The position numbers and the translations under genes were made by a program. From CAIOYC01 sp965277345 (GTDB lineage Bacteria; Pseudomonadota; Alphaproteobacteria; Caulobacterales; Caulobacteraceae), in contig CBDICI010000004.1 of NCBI GenBank assembly GCA_965277345.1, forward strand, positions 1,364,001-1,428,000: 64,000 nucleotides of DNA, read 5' to 3'. Below are positions 1 through 7,666 of this stretch, piece after piece. Each line of letters begins with the position of its first letter. The stretch's first letter is position 1. Under the pieces are notes generated by a model, which saw only the letters and a program-made list of their open reading frames with translations, was not told where the DNA came from and did no database searches.

Positions 1-105
1 GGCGTCAGCATCGATGATTGTGGGATCGAGGGAATGTCCATCGAGGGTGTCGCCGTAAGCGACCTCTTGCAAACCTACAGGAACAGCCGCGCCAAAGCCG
101 GCTGA
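1..105 (+). CDS. C-terminal end of an upstream gene (partial)
   Basis: Frame 1 is open from the window edge to a TGA at 103-105 and gives 34 residues ending in DLLQTYRNSRAKAG. The pattern GMSIEGVAVSDLLQTYR resembles the tail seen after pentapeptide-type repeats (x-G-M-x-I-x-G-V-x-V-x-D-L-L), but this family call is from memory and weak. The start lies outside the window. A strong promoter and hairpin follow, so this gene probably ends before the rplU transcription unit. Confidence 0.5.
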   Translation, partial: GVSIDDCGIEGMSIEGVAVSDLLQTYRNSRAKAG

Positions 106-132
106 GCTTCCGTACGGACGCCAGACTCCGCG

Positions 133-160
133 TTGACTTCGCGCGCCTCATGGCTATAAG
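133..160 (+). promoter_or_regulatory. Sigma-70-type promoter of rplU-rpmA
   Basis: TTGACT at 133-138 and TATAAG at 155-160 are separated by 16 bases, close to the housekeeping consensus and unusually good for this GC-rich sequence. Transcription would start near 167, about 100 bases before the rplU ATG. Such strength is expected for a ribosomal-protein unit. Confidence 0.6.
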
Positions 161-173
161 ACGCTCCCTCTCG

Positions 174-206
174 CCCGCGGGCTATCTCGCGGGTGTTTCC
201 GTTTTT
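174..206 (+). terminator. Terminator-like hairpin in the rplU leader
   Basis: CCCGCG (174-179) pairs with CGCGGG (188-193) over an 8-base loop and is followed at once by the T-rich run TGTTTCCGTTTTT. It could terminate the upstream gene, attenuate rplU, or protect the 5' end of its mRNA, because the predicted transcription start lies just before the stem. Which of these applies cannot be told from sequence alone. Confidence 0.5.
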
Positions 207-268
207 ATGCGGTCGGCCACGGGACGTATGCCCCGACCCGGACCGCTTGGCTCTAGAAGGCGTAACTC

Positions 269-1003
269 ATGTACGCGGTGATCAAGACCGGCGGCAAACA
301 GTACCGGGTGCAACCGGGCGACGTGCTGGTGGTCGAAAAGCTCGACGGCGACGTCGGCGCGGCGGTGAAGTTCGACCAGGTGCTGATGCACGGCGATGGC
401 GAGACCATCACGCTGGGCGGTCCGCTGGTGGACGGCGCGCTGGTGCACGCCACCCTGATCGAGACCCGCAAAGGCGAGAAGATCAAGATCTTCAAGAAGA
501 TCCGCCGCCAAGGCTATCGCCGTACCCGCGGCCATCGCCAGCATGAGACCGTGCTGCGCGTCACCGGTCTCGAGATCGGCGGCGAAACCACGGAGTGGGA
601 CGGCGAGGTCAGCCTCGAATCCAAGGCCTTGCTCGACGCCAAGGCCCGCGGGCTGACCAAGCTGGTCGAGACGCTGCAGGGTTCGGCTCAGGTCTCAAAA
701 GCGAAGACCTCCGCGCCGACCACCGCCAAGGCCAGGACGGCCGCCAAGAAAGCCGTCGCCGCCGACGTAGTGGACGAGCAGGAAGCCGCTAACGAAGCCC
801 CCGCGACCGCCGATCCCAAGGCCGCGACGAAGGCCCGGGCCCCCGCCAAGGCTTCGCCCGCCAAGGCCAAGGCCGAGTTGATCGACACCGCCGGCACAGA
901 AGCCGATGGCGTGACCGCCGAAACCGCCGCTCCGAAGAAGAAGGCGGCCGCTCCCAAGTCCAAGGGTGCGGCCAAGCCGGCTTCCGACGACACCGCCGAA
1001 TAA
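269..1003 (+). CDS. rplU: 50S ribosomal protein L21 with long Ala/Lys-rich tail
   Basis: Large-subunit ribosomal protein L21, which binds 23S rRNA. Residues 1 to about 103 are a standard L21 domain (start MYAVIKTGGKQYRV, basic KIKIFKKIRRQGYRRTRGHR loop near residue 75). The other ~140 residues are low-complexity Ala, Lys, Pro and Thr with AKAKA/AKKA runs, so the protein is 244 aa against about 103 in Escherichia coli. AGAAGGCG lies before the ATG. rpmA follows after 12 bases, the usual rplU-rpmA order. Long tails on L21 are known in some alphaproteobacteria; the function of this one is unknown. Confidence 0.97.
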   Translation: MYAVIKTGGKQYRVQPGDVLVVEKLDGDVGAAVKFDQVLMHGDGETITLGGPLVDGALVHATLIETRKGEKIKIFKKIRRQGYRRTRGHRQHETVLRVTGLEIGGETTEWDGEVSLESKALLDAKARGLTKLVETLQGSAQVSKAKTSAPTTAKARTAAKKAVAADVVDEQEAANEAPATADPKAATKARAPAKASPAKAKAELIDTAGTEADGVTAETAAPKKKAAAPKSKGAAKPASDDTAE

Positions 1004-1015
1004 GGAAACCGACAG

Positions 1016-1309
1016 ATGGCGCACAAGAAGTCCGGTGGTTCGTCCCGCAACGGTCGCGATTCCGACGGCCGTCGCCTGGGCGTGAAGAAGTTCGGCGGCG
1101 AGCAGGTCGTGGCCGGCAACATCATCGTGCGCCAGCGCGGCACCAAGTTCTGGCCGGGCGACAACTGCGGCATGGGCAAGGACCACACCCTGTTCGCCCT
1201 GTCGAACGGCGCGGTGGCGTTCAAGACCAAGCGCGACAACCGCACCTACGTTTCGGTCGCCCAGCCTCTGGAGGCTTCGGCCCACGAGACCAAGCAGGCC
1301 GCGGAATAA
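1016..1309 (+). CDS. rpmA: 50S ribosomal protein L27
   Basis: Ribosomal protein L27, whose N-terminus reaches the peptidyl-transferase centre. The 97-aa product starts MAHKKSGGSSRNGRDS, has the family's VGGN-like stretch (VVAGNIIVRQRGTKFWPG) and is of normal length. AAGGA precedes the ATG. It is co-transcribed with rplU, 12 bases upstream, and followed by a hairpin terminator at 1374-1410. The N-terminus already starts at mature-type MAHKK, so no cleaved leader of the Firmicutes kind is present. Confidence 0.98.
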   Translation: MAHKKSGGSSRNGRDSDGRRLGVKKFGGEQVVAGNIIVRQRGTKFWPGDNCGMGKDHTLFALSNGAVAFKTKRDNRTYVSVAQPLEASAHETKQAAE

Positions 1310-1373
1310 CGATCCGAGATTTGAACCGGATCGCAGGCCAAGGGCCCCGATCCGGATCGCGATGACAGAGCGC

Positions 1374-1410
1374 GGGGAGTCCGGATCACCGGGCTCCCCG
1401 TCTTCGTTTC
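1374..1410 (+). terminator. Rho-independent terminator after rpmA
   Basis: An 11-bp stem, GGGGAGTCCGG (1374-1384) with CCGGGCTCCCC (1389-1399), contains one G-T pair and an ATCA loop. GTCTTCGTTTCC follows. The position 65 bases after the rpmA stop fits termination of rplU-rpmA. It also lies just before the acetyltransferase start at 1449, which argues against the longer reading frame that would begin at 1362. Confidence 0.75.
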
Positions 1411-1448
1411 CCCGCGCGCCGGACCCTGGCGGGTTGGAGGGGGATGCT

Positions 1449-1982
1449 ATGAGACGCGAAATACTCGACCGGATCGAAACGGACCGGCTGGTGCTGCGCC
1501 CGGTCGAAGCCGGCGACGCCGACGCCATCTATCGCGGGATCGACGACTATGAGGTGGTGAAGAACCTCGCCCGCGCGCCGTGGCCCTATCTTGCGCAACA
1601 CGCGGAGGAGTACGTGGCGCGCTGCGCCGCCGCCGACCCGGCGCGCGACCGGCCACTGGCTATCGTCCACCGGAAACACGGGCTGATCGGCATGAGCGGC
1701 TTCAGCGCCGAAGTGGGCGAGCCGTTTCCCGAGTTCGGCTATTGGATCGCCCGCGAGCACTGGGGTCTGGGCTATGCCTCCGAGGCGGCGAACGCGGCGC
1801 TGATCTGGGCGGGGCAGGGCTGGGGCCGGCGGGCGGTGCGCGCCGGCCACTTCGTCGAGAACACCGCGTCGGGTCGGGTGCTGGTCAAGGCCGGGATGCT
1901 CTATACCGGCGTGGTCGCGCCCCAGCTCTGCCTGGCGCGGGGCGACGCCGTACCCTGCCGCAAGATGATCTGGCTGGCTTAA
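1449..1982 (+). CDS. GNAT family N-acetyltransferase (RimJ/RimL type)
   Basis: Predicted cytoplasmic acetyl-CoA-dependent N-acetyltransferase of 177 aa. The N-terminus IETDRLVLRPVEAGDADAIY is the classic acetyltransf_3 start, and FGYWIAREHWGLGYASEAA is motif A with the acetyl-CoA loop. ENTASGRVLVKAGM matches the 'N-x-x-S-x-x-V-x-x-K-x-G-M' motif B. The ATG at 1449 is preceded by GGAGGGGG; the frame is open further upstream through the rpmA terminator, so that extension is rejected. The substrate (ribosomal protein, aminoglycoside or small amine) is not predictable. Confidence 0.88.
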   Translation: MRREILDRIETDRLVLRPVEAGDADAIYRGIDDYEVVKNLARAPWPYLAQHAEEYVARCAAADPARDRPLAIVHRKHGLIGMSGFSAEVGEPFPEFGYWIAREHWGLGYASEAANAALIWAGQGWGRRAVRAGHFVENTASGRVLVKAGMLYTGVVAPQLCLARGDAVPCRKMIWLA

Positions 1983-3151
1983 GCGGCTCGGACCTTTTTG
2001 GCGGCGACGTCGCGGGCGGCGGCCCTTTCACGGGCGCGAAGGCTGTCCACCAGGCGGCGGATGCGGCGGATTTCGCGCTTCAACCCGGCCATGGTGACGA
2101 GCTTCCAAGCGAGACGGGGCGAACTGGCCTCCAGCTCGGCCCAGAAGGCGCCGAAATACGGATGGCGGCCGAGGGCGCCCAGGAAGACGTCGGCCGGCAT
2201 GCGCAGCTTCCGGGCCCAGACCGAGACCTGGCCCTCGGCCGCTCCGCTGTTCCACTGGACGCGAAGCTGGGATCTCCATAATGCGCGGCGCAAGGTGGCC
2301 ATGGCCACTTCCAGCGCATCGTCGCAGGGATGGTTGGGGTCGGTGCGCAGGCGGATCTCGTCGGCCAGCCCGCCGGACGCGCGGCCGTCGGTGCGGGCGG
2401 AGGTCTGCACCTGGACCTCCAGCGAATGCCTGATCCTGCCGTCGATGCGGCGGATCATCTCGAACAGGGCGCGATCCTCGCCCACAGGCCGGGGCGGCAG
2501 CCCGCCGATGGCCCGGTAGACGGCGGCGGTGACGGCGGCGGAGGCTCCGCAATTCTGATTGTGTCGCGGCCAGGGATCGTGCGCCTCCGGATCGACGCGC
2601 GCATCCAACTCTCCAGCGAGCTGTTGATACTCCCACTCCAACGAGCCGCGCTCCAGGATGGCGGGCGGAAGCTGCATCAGCTCCTCCGGATCGGCCATCA
2701 CATAGCCGGCGACGGCGTCGTGGCCGTTCTCGATCTCGCGGCGGTTGGCGGCGATCCACTCGTCGAGCGCGACGGTATCGGCATCCGTGGTGAGGATCAG
2801 GCCGTCGGAGGCGACCAGACGCGCGGCGGCGTCCATGGCCAGCTTGCGCGCCCAGCCGGCGTTGGCGTAGCCGTCCGGCAGCGTCACCGAATGCAGCTCG
2901 ATGCGATAGGGCAGCTGGTCGGCAAAGCCCCTCACCACGTCGGCCGTATTGTCCGTGGTGTTGTTGAGCAGGAGGATCACCGCCACCTCGGCGAAATCCA
3001 CCTCTTCCTGGAGCATCAGCGCTTCCAGGCACAGGCCGATGCGCTCGGCCTCGTCCTTGACCGGGATGGCCACGACCACGCGCGGCGCGCCGGCGGCCGT
3101 TCCCAGACGCTCGACCAGGATGTCGAATTTGGCCCCCGCCGTATCGTCCAT
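1979..3151 (-). CDS. Glycosyltransferase family 2 protein
   Basis: Predicted GT-A-fold nucleotide-sugar glycosyltransferase of 390 aa. RVVVAIPVKDEAERIGLCLEAL is the GT2 entry strand, followed by LNNTTDNTADVV and a DXD-like LTTDADTVALDEWI. GPPR-like PPRPVGEDRALFEMIRR carries the catalytic ED motif. No membrane segment is seen. The ATG at 3151 is chosen because the upstream residues are basic and unlike the family. It ends in a 4-base convergent overlap with the acetyltransferase gene. GT2 proteins of this type often sit with a PIG-L deacetylase and a methyltransferase, but neither is adjacent here; the acceptor is unknown. Confidence 0.85.
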   Translation of the reverse strand: MDDTAGAKFDILVERLGTAAGAPRVVVAIPVKDEAERIGLCLEALMLQEEVDFAEVAVILLLNNTTDNTADVVRGFADQLPYRIELHSVTLPDGYANAGWARKLAMDAAARLVASDGLILTTDADTVALDEWIAANRREIENGHDAVAGYVMADPEELMQLPPAILERGSLEWEYQQLAGELDARVDPEAHDPWPRHNQNCGASAAVTAAVYRAIGGLPPRPVGEDRALFEMIRRIDGRIRHSLEVQVQTSARTDGRASGGLADEIRLRTDPNHPCDDALEVAMATLRRALWRSQLRVQWNSGAAEGQVSVWARKLRMPADVFLGALGRHPYFGAFWAELEASSPRLAWKLVTMAGLKREIRRIRRLVDSLRARERAAARDVAAKKVRAA

Positions 3152-3419
3152 CACGCCCTCGCCCGCCCTTGCGCGTCGATGCAGAGTCCGAAGGCGCGGA
3201 AGGTCGCGCCGGTTCCCCTCGCCCAAGGCAGATGGCGTGCACAGGAAGGCGGGATCGGCGTGGAGGACGGGGACGGTCGGCGCATGAATCTCGGTTGGGG
3301 GAAGCGCGCGGGATGGCGCGGCCGGTCGGCGTGCGGTCGCAAAGCCGTAATACTCTGTAGCGGAGCGTGAGGCCCCATTCCAGCCCTTTAGGCCGGATCG
3401 CGGCGCGACACGGGTGACC

Positions 3420-4241
3420 TCAGCCGAAGCGCCCGGTGATGTAGTCGGCGGTGCGGCTGGCGCGGGGGTTGTCGAACAGCCGCTCGGTCTTGGCGAACTC
3501 GATAAGGCGGCCGAGGTACATGAAGGCGGCGTTGTCGCTGATCCGGGCGGCCTGCTGCAGGTTGTGGGTGACGATCACCACGGTGATGTCGGGTTTGAGC
3601 TCGACGATGGTCTCCTCCAGCTTGGCGGTGGAGATGGGATCGAGCGCCGAAGCCGGCTCATCGAGCAGCAGCACCTCGGGCCGCACGGCGATGCCGCGGG
3701 CCACGCACAGCCGCTGCTGCTGTCCGCCGGAGAGGCCGAGGCCCGACGACTGCAGCTTGTCCTTCACCTCGGTCCACAGGGCGGCGCGTTTCAGGCTCTC
3801 CTCCACCCGCTGGTCGAGTTCGGCCTTGGGCAATTTCTCGTACAGGCGCACGCCGAAGGCCACATTGTCGTAGATCGACATGGGGAAGGGCGTGGGCTGC
3901 TGGAACACCATACCGACCTTGGCGCGGAGCTGGCCGAGGTCCTGCCCGCGGTCCAGCGTGTTCTTTCCGTCGAGCAGGATTTCACCCTCGGCGCGCTGGC
4001 CGGGATAGAGGGCGTAGATGCGGTTCAGCGCGCGCAGCAGGGTGGACTTGCCGCAACCCGACGGCCCGATCAGGGCGGTGACGGCGTGGCGCTGAAACCC
4101 GATGTTGACGTCGTACAGGGCCTGGTTCTTGCCGTAGAAGAAGTCGAGCTTGCGGGTGGACAGCTTGGCGTCCGGAACGTCCTCGGTGAAGCTCTCATAG
4201 GTTTCGGGCACGCTGGCGCCGGGCGGGCTGGGGGCGTTCAT
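3420..4241 (-). CDS. pstB: Phosphate ABC transporter ATP-binding protein PstB
   Basis: ATPase subunit of the high-affinity phosphate importer PstSCAB. It has Walker A GPSGCGKST (residues 59-67), the Q-loop in MVFQQPTPFPMSIYDNVAFG, the signature LSGGQQQRLCVARG, Walker B VLLLDEPASALDP and the switch VTHN. The Phe-Pro-Met after the Q-loop is typical of PstB. At 273 aa the length is normal. It overlaps pstA by 4 bases (ATGA) and is the last gene of pstSCAB. phoU, which commonly follows pstB, is not here but at 17.6 kb. Confidence 0.97.
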   Translation of the reverse strand: MNAPSPPGASVPETYESFTEDVPDAKLSTRKLDFFYGKNQALYDVNIGFQRHAVTALIGPSGCGKSTLLRALNRIYALYPGQRAEGEILLDGKNTLDRGQDLGQLRAKVGMVFQQPTPFPMSIYDNVAFGVRLYEKLPKAELDQRVEESLKRAALWTEVKDKLQSSGLGLSGGQQQRLCVARGIAVRPEVLLLDEPASALDPISTAKLEETIVELKPDITVVIVTHNLQQAARISDNAAFMYLGRLIEFAKTERLFDNPRASRTADYITGRFG

Positions 4242-5242
4242 GAGCGTTTGGGCTCCGCAGAAAGCACGCGCACCAGGATATTGATCCCCAGCACGGCGAC
4301 AGCGATGAGAAGCGCGCCCACCCAGGCCAGCCGACGCCAGTCGTCATAGGCGGAGAGCGCGTAGTTGAAGATGACCGTCGGCAGGCTGGCCGTCGGCTGG
4401 TTCATGCCGAAGCTCCAGTCCCAATGCCAGTGACCGTTGTCCTGGTAATAGGGCAGGTGGAGGCTGGAGAACTGGTTGCCGAGCGAGGTGAACAGCAGGG
4501 GCGCGGTCTCGCCCGAGATGCGGGCGAAGGCCAAGAGCGCGCCGGTGATCATGCCGCCCGACGCCGCCTTCCACAGGATGGAGCGGATCGTGGTCCACAG
4601 CGGCGCGCCAAGGGCCACGCCCGACTCGCGCAACTGCCGCGACTGCAGGCGCAGCACGTCCTCCGTCGTGCGGGTCACCACCGGTACGGCCAGCAGCGAC
4701 AGCGCGATCGCGCCGGCCCAGCCCGAGAAATGGCCAAAGGAGAAGATCGAGCTCTTCAGCACCAGAATGGTATAGATGAACAGGCCGACCAGAATCGACG
4801 GCGCGGAGAGCAGCACGTCGTTGACGAACCGGACCACCGAGCCGTAGGCCGAGGTCCAGCCGGTTCGGCCAGAATATTCCGCCAGCCAGGTGCCGGCCAG
4901 GATGCCCACCACCACCGCGATCAACATGCCGAACACGCACATGACGATGGAGCCGACGATGGCGTTCATCAGTCCGCCGCTCGACCCCGGGGCGGGTGTA
5001 TCCTGCGTGAACACGGCCCAGTTCAGGCCGCCGATGCCGTCGTAGACCAGCGAGATAAGGATGGCGACGAGCGCGGTGATGGCCAGCACGGCGGCGGCGA
5101 TGCAGAAGGTGACGAAGGCCCAGTCGGCGACCTTGCGCAGGCGCACCAGCTTGGCGACCACGGAAAGCGCCAGGGCGACGATCAGCACGACCACCAGGGC
5201 GGCGACCCCGAAGACGGCGATATTGGTGAGGAGCGGGATCAT
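4238..5242 (-). CDS. pstA: Phosphate ABC transporter permease PstA
   Basis: Inner-membrane permease of the phosphate importer, 334 aa. The EAA-type loop appears as DVLRLQSRQLRESGVALGAPLWTTI, and ARISGETAPLLFTSLGNQFS is the conserved PstA segment near the C-terminus. An extra hydrophobic segment (about residues 3-28) comes before the usual first helix, making it longer than the ~290-aa Escherichia coli protein. It lies 12 bases after pstC and overlaps pstB by 4 bases, so all are read as one operon. Confidence 0.95.
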   Translation of the reverse strand: MIPLLTNIAVFGVAALVVVLIVALALSVVAKLVRLRKVADWAFVTFCIAAAVLAITALVAILISLVYDGIGGLNWAVFTQDTPAPGSSGGLMNAIVGSIVMCVFGMLIAVVVGILAGTWLAEYSGRTGWTSAYGSVVRFVNDVLLSAPSILVGLFIYTILVLKSSIFSFGHFSGWAGAIALSLLAVPVVTRTTEDVLRLQSRQLRESGVALGAPLWTTIRSILWKAASGGMITGALLAFARISGETAPLLFTSLGNQFSSLHLPYYQDNGHWHWDWSFGMNQPTASLPTVIFNYALSAYDDWRRLAWVGALLIAVAVLGINILVRVLSAEPKRS

Positions 5243-5254
5243 CGACGCACTCCC

Positions 5255-6271
5255 CTATGCGGTTTTCTGCGAGCCGAGCAAGGCGCGGGCGATGGCCAGG
5301 ACGGCGAAGGTGATCACGAACAGCACGAAGCCGAGCGCGATCAGGGCGGCGGTGTGCATGGGCGTGGTCGCCTCGGCGAACTCGTTGGCGATGGTCGAGG
5401 CGATGGTCGAGCCGCCGGAGAAGATCCCCTTGGGCAGGTTATGGGCGTTGCCGATGATGAAGGTCACCGCCATGGTCTCGCCGAGCGCGCGGCCGAGGCC
5501 GAGCATCACCGCGCCGATGGCGCTGCGGCGGACGTAGGGCAGGGTTACCGACATCACCACCTCGAGCGGGGTGCAGCCGACGCCATAGGCGCTCTCGCGC
5601 ACCTTGGGCGGCACGGTCAGGAACAGTTCGCGCAGCGTGGCGGCCATGAACGGCAGGATCATGATGGCCAGGATGATCGAGGCCGCCAGGATGCCCGACC
5701 CGTTGGGCACCATGTCGCCGATGACGACATTGTTCCAGAAATCGGTGAACCCCTGGCCGAGGACGGCGGGCGGGGTCCACAGGGTCAAGGGCGTCTCGAC
5801 CATCTGGGCGAACAGCGGCGCGAAGACGAACAGGCCCCACATGCCGTAGACGATGGAGGGCACGCCGGCCAGCAACTCCACCGCGATGCCGATGGGCCGG
5901 CGCAGCGCGCGCGGGCAGAACTCGGTGAGAAAGACCGCGACGCCCACCGCGATGGGCAGCGACAGCAGCAGGGAGATGAAGGCGGTGAGCAGGGTGCCGA
6001 CGATGGGTCCTGCCCCGCCGTAGATCTCGCCGCCGGGCACGTCGGGCGAAGGTTGCCAGCGGGTGGAGGTGAGGAAGCTGAGCCCGAAGCGGGACAAGGC
6101 CGGCCAGCCTCCGAACACCAGCGAGACCATCACCCCGGCCAGCGTCGCCAGCAGCAGGGTGGCGGCCGCGCCGCACATGAGGCTGAAGATCGGATCGAAG
6201 CGGGCGCCGCGGGGCGCTGCGCGCCGCTTGACGGGTCGCGCAGGCGTCTGATCGGCGGGGAGGGCGGTCAT
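5255..6271 (-). CDS. pstC: Phosphate ABC transporter permease PstC
   Basis: Partner permease of PstA, 338 aa with about six membrane helices after a basic N-terminal tail. Diagnostic stretches are GGAGPIVGTLLTAFISLLLSLPI, AGVPSIVYGMWGLFVFAP and the cytoplasmic loop KVRESAYGVGCTPLEVV followed by GRALGETMAVTFIIGN. It is the second gene of pstSCAB, 97 bases after the pstS stop and 12 bases before pstA. Confidence 0.96.
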   Translation of the reverse strand: MTALPADQTPARPVKRRAAPRGARFDPIFSLMCGAAATLLLATLAGVMVSLVFGGWPALSRFGLSFLTSTRWQPSPDVPGGEIYGGAGPIVGTLLTAFISLLLSLPIAVGVAVFLTEFCPRALRRPIGIAVELLAGVPSIVYGMWGLFVFAPLFAQMVETPLTLWTPPAVLGQGFTDFWNNVVIGDMVPNGSGILAASIILAIMILPFMAATLRELFLTVPPKVRESAYGVGCTPLEVVMSVTLPYVRRSAIGAVMLGLGRALGETMAVTFIIGNAHNLPKGIFSGGSTIASTIANEFAEATTPMHTAALIALGFVLFVITFAVLAIARALLGSQKTA

Positions 6272-6368
6272 CCGGAGATCCGTGGGACGAGGCGCGTCAA
6301 CCGGCGCCCCGGACTGTCATTACCAGAAAAGCGAGGGGGCGCACGGCGAACCGCGCGCCCCCAGAGGC

Positions 6369-7379
6369 CTAGTGGACTTCCTGCCACTTCTTGTGAACCA
6401 TCGCCTTCACGGAGGCGGGCATCGGGATGTAGTCGAGCTGTTCGGCCAGGCCGTCGCCCTTGGAATAGGCCCAGTCGAAGAACTTCAGCACTTCCTGGCC
6501 CTTGGCGGGATTGTCCTGGTGCTTGTAGAGCAGGATGAAGGTCGCCGCAGTGATCGGCCAGGAGGTCGCGCCCGGCTTGTCCAGGATCAGCATGTAGAAG
6601 CTGCCGCCCGGGGTGTGGGCCCAGTCGGCCTTGGCGGCGGCGGTGGCGAAGTTGGCGGCCACGGGCTGCACGAACTCCCCGTCATGCGTCTGCATCTGGG
6701 TGTGGTTCAGATTGTTCTGCTTGGCGTAGGCGTATTCCACATAGCCGATCGAGCCCGGGGTCTGGCGCACGAAGGCCGAGACGCCGTCATTGCCCTTGCC
6801 GCCCTGGCCCACCGGCCATTCGACCGCGTCGTTGGCGCCGACCTTCTGCGCCCAGCCGCCGCTCTTCAAGGTCAGATAGGAGGTGAACACGAAGGTGGTG
6901 CCCGAGCCGTCCGAACGGTGCACGACGGTGATCGGCAGGTTGGGCAGGCGCATCCCGGGGTTCAGCCCGCTGATGGCGGGGTCGTTCCAGCGCTTGACCT
7001 CGCCGAGATAGATCTTGGCCAGGACGTCGCCGTTCATTTTCATCGTGCCGGCGGCGATGCCGGGCACGTTGATGACCGGCACCACGCCGCCCATCACGGT
7101 GGGGAACTGGATCAGGCCGATCTGGTTCAGGACGTCCGGCTTCAGCGGCTTGTCGGAGGCGCCGAAATCGACAGTCTTGGCGGTGATCTGCTTGATGCCG
7201 CCGCCAGAGCCGATGGCCTGGTAGTTCAGCCCGATGCCGGTTTCGCGCTTATAGGTCTCCGCCCACTTGGCATAGACCGGCGCGGGAAAGGTGGCGCCGG
7301 CGCCGGAGATGTCGGCCGCGCGGGCAGCGGCGCCGGCCAGCAGGGTCGCTGTCAGGGTGACCGCGAGCGTCTTCAACAT
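6369..7379 (-). CDS. pstS: Phosphate-binding periplasmic protein PstS
   Basis: Periplasmic phosphate receptor, 336 aa. A signal peptide (MLKTLAVTLTATLLAGAAARA, cut before ADISGAGATFP) is visible. The phosphate-site motifs GAGATFPAPVY, GSGGGIKQI, DFGASDKP and VHRSDGSGTTFVF are all present. The ATG at 7379 is preferred over one 14 codons upstream because GGAGA sits before it and the signal peptide then starts correctly. It heads the pst operon, with a Pho box 66 bases upstream at 7445-7462. In Caulobacter crescentus pstS is described as separate from pstCAB; here it is joined. Confidence 0.97.
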   Translation of the reverse strand: MLKTLAVTLTATLLAGAAARAADISGAGATFPAPVYAKWAETYKRETGIGLNYQAIGSGGGIKQITAKTVDFGASDKPLKPDVLNQIGLIQFPTVMGGVVPVINVPGIAAGTMKMNGDVLAKIYLGEVKRWNDPAISGLNPGMRLPNLPITVVHRSDGSGTTFVFTSYLTLKSGGWAQKVGANDAVEWPVGQGGKGNDGVSAFVRQTPGSIGYVEYAYAKQNNLNHTQMQTHDGEFVQPVAANFATAAAKADWAHTPGGSFYMLILDKPGATSWPITAATFILLYKHQDNPAKGQEVLKFFDWAYSKGDGLAEQLDYIPMPASVKAMVHKKWQEVH

Positions 7380-7444
7380 GGTTGTCTCCCAAAAAGAGCG
7401 GCCGACGTTCTGACGTCGCACTCGCGGCTTGTTAACGCGCGCCC

Positions 7445-7462
7445 ATCACAGTTCCATGACGG
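7445..7462 (-). promoter_or_regulatory. Pho box upstream of pstS
   Basis: Read on the minus strand, CCGTCAT-GGAA-CTGTGAT matches the PhoB consensus (two CTGTCAT heptamers spaced by 4) at 6 of 7 bases in each half. It lies 66 bases before the pstS ATG, in the right orientation. A weaker half-site (CTGTCAC, minus strand, near 7608-7614) lies about 150 bases further upstream. This site would place pstSCAB under PhoB, encoded at 18.3 kb. Confidence 0.7.
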
Positions 7463-7666
7463 TGCGCCGGGGTGGATTCGAGTTGCAGCCGAGAGACGTC
7501 GCACCGCGGCGTCGCCGCAGCCCGTTCAAGCCTTGAATTGCCCCATAGCCACCCCTTGGCGCTACGACGAAAGCGCGATGATTTCATGCCTGCATTACGA
7601 AGTTTTCGTGACAGACGCGTTGTTTCTGCGCAAGGATTCATCCGTCTACGGACGATTATGAGCGAC

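Noticed and set aside
1362..1448. N-terminal extension of the GNAT acetyltransferase
   Set aside because: The added residues are Gly/Ser/Pro-rich and encoded by the rpmA terminator hairpin; the ATG at 1449 has a good ribosome site and gives the family N-terminus.
7595..7615. Second Pho box far upstream of pstS
   Set aside because: Only one heptamer (CTGTCAC, minus strand) fits; the paired half at the right spacing matches at about 3 of 7 bases.
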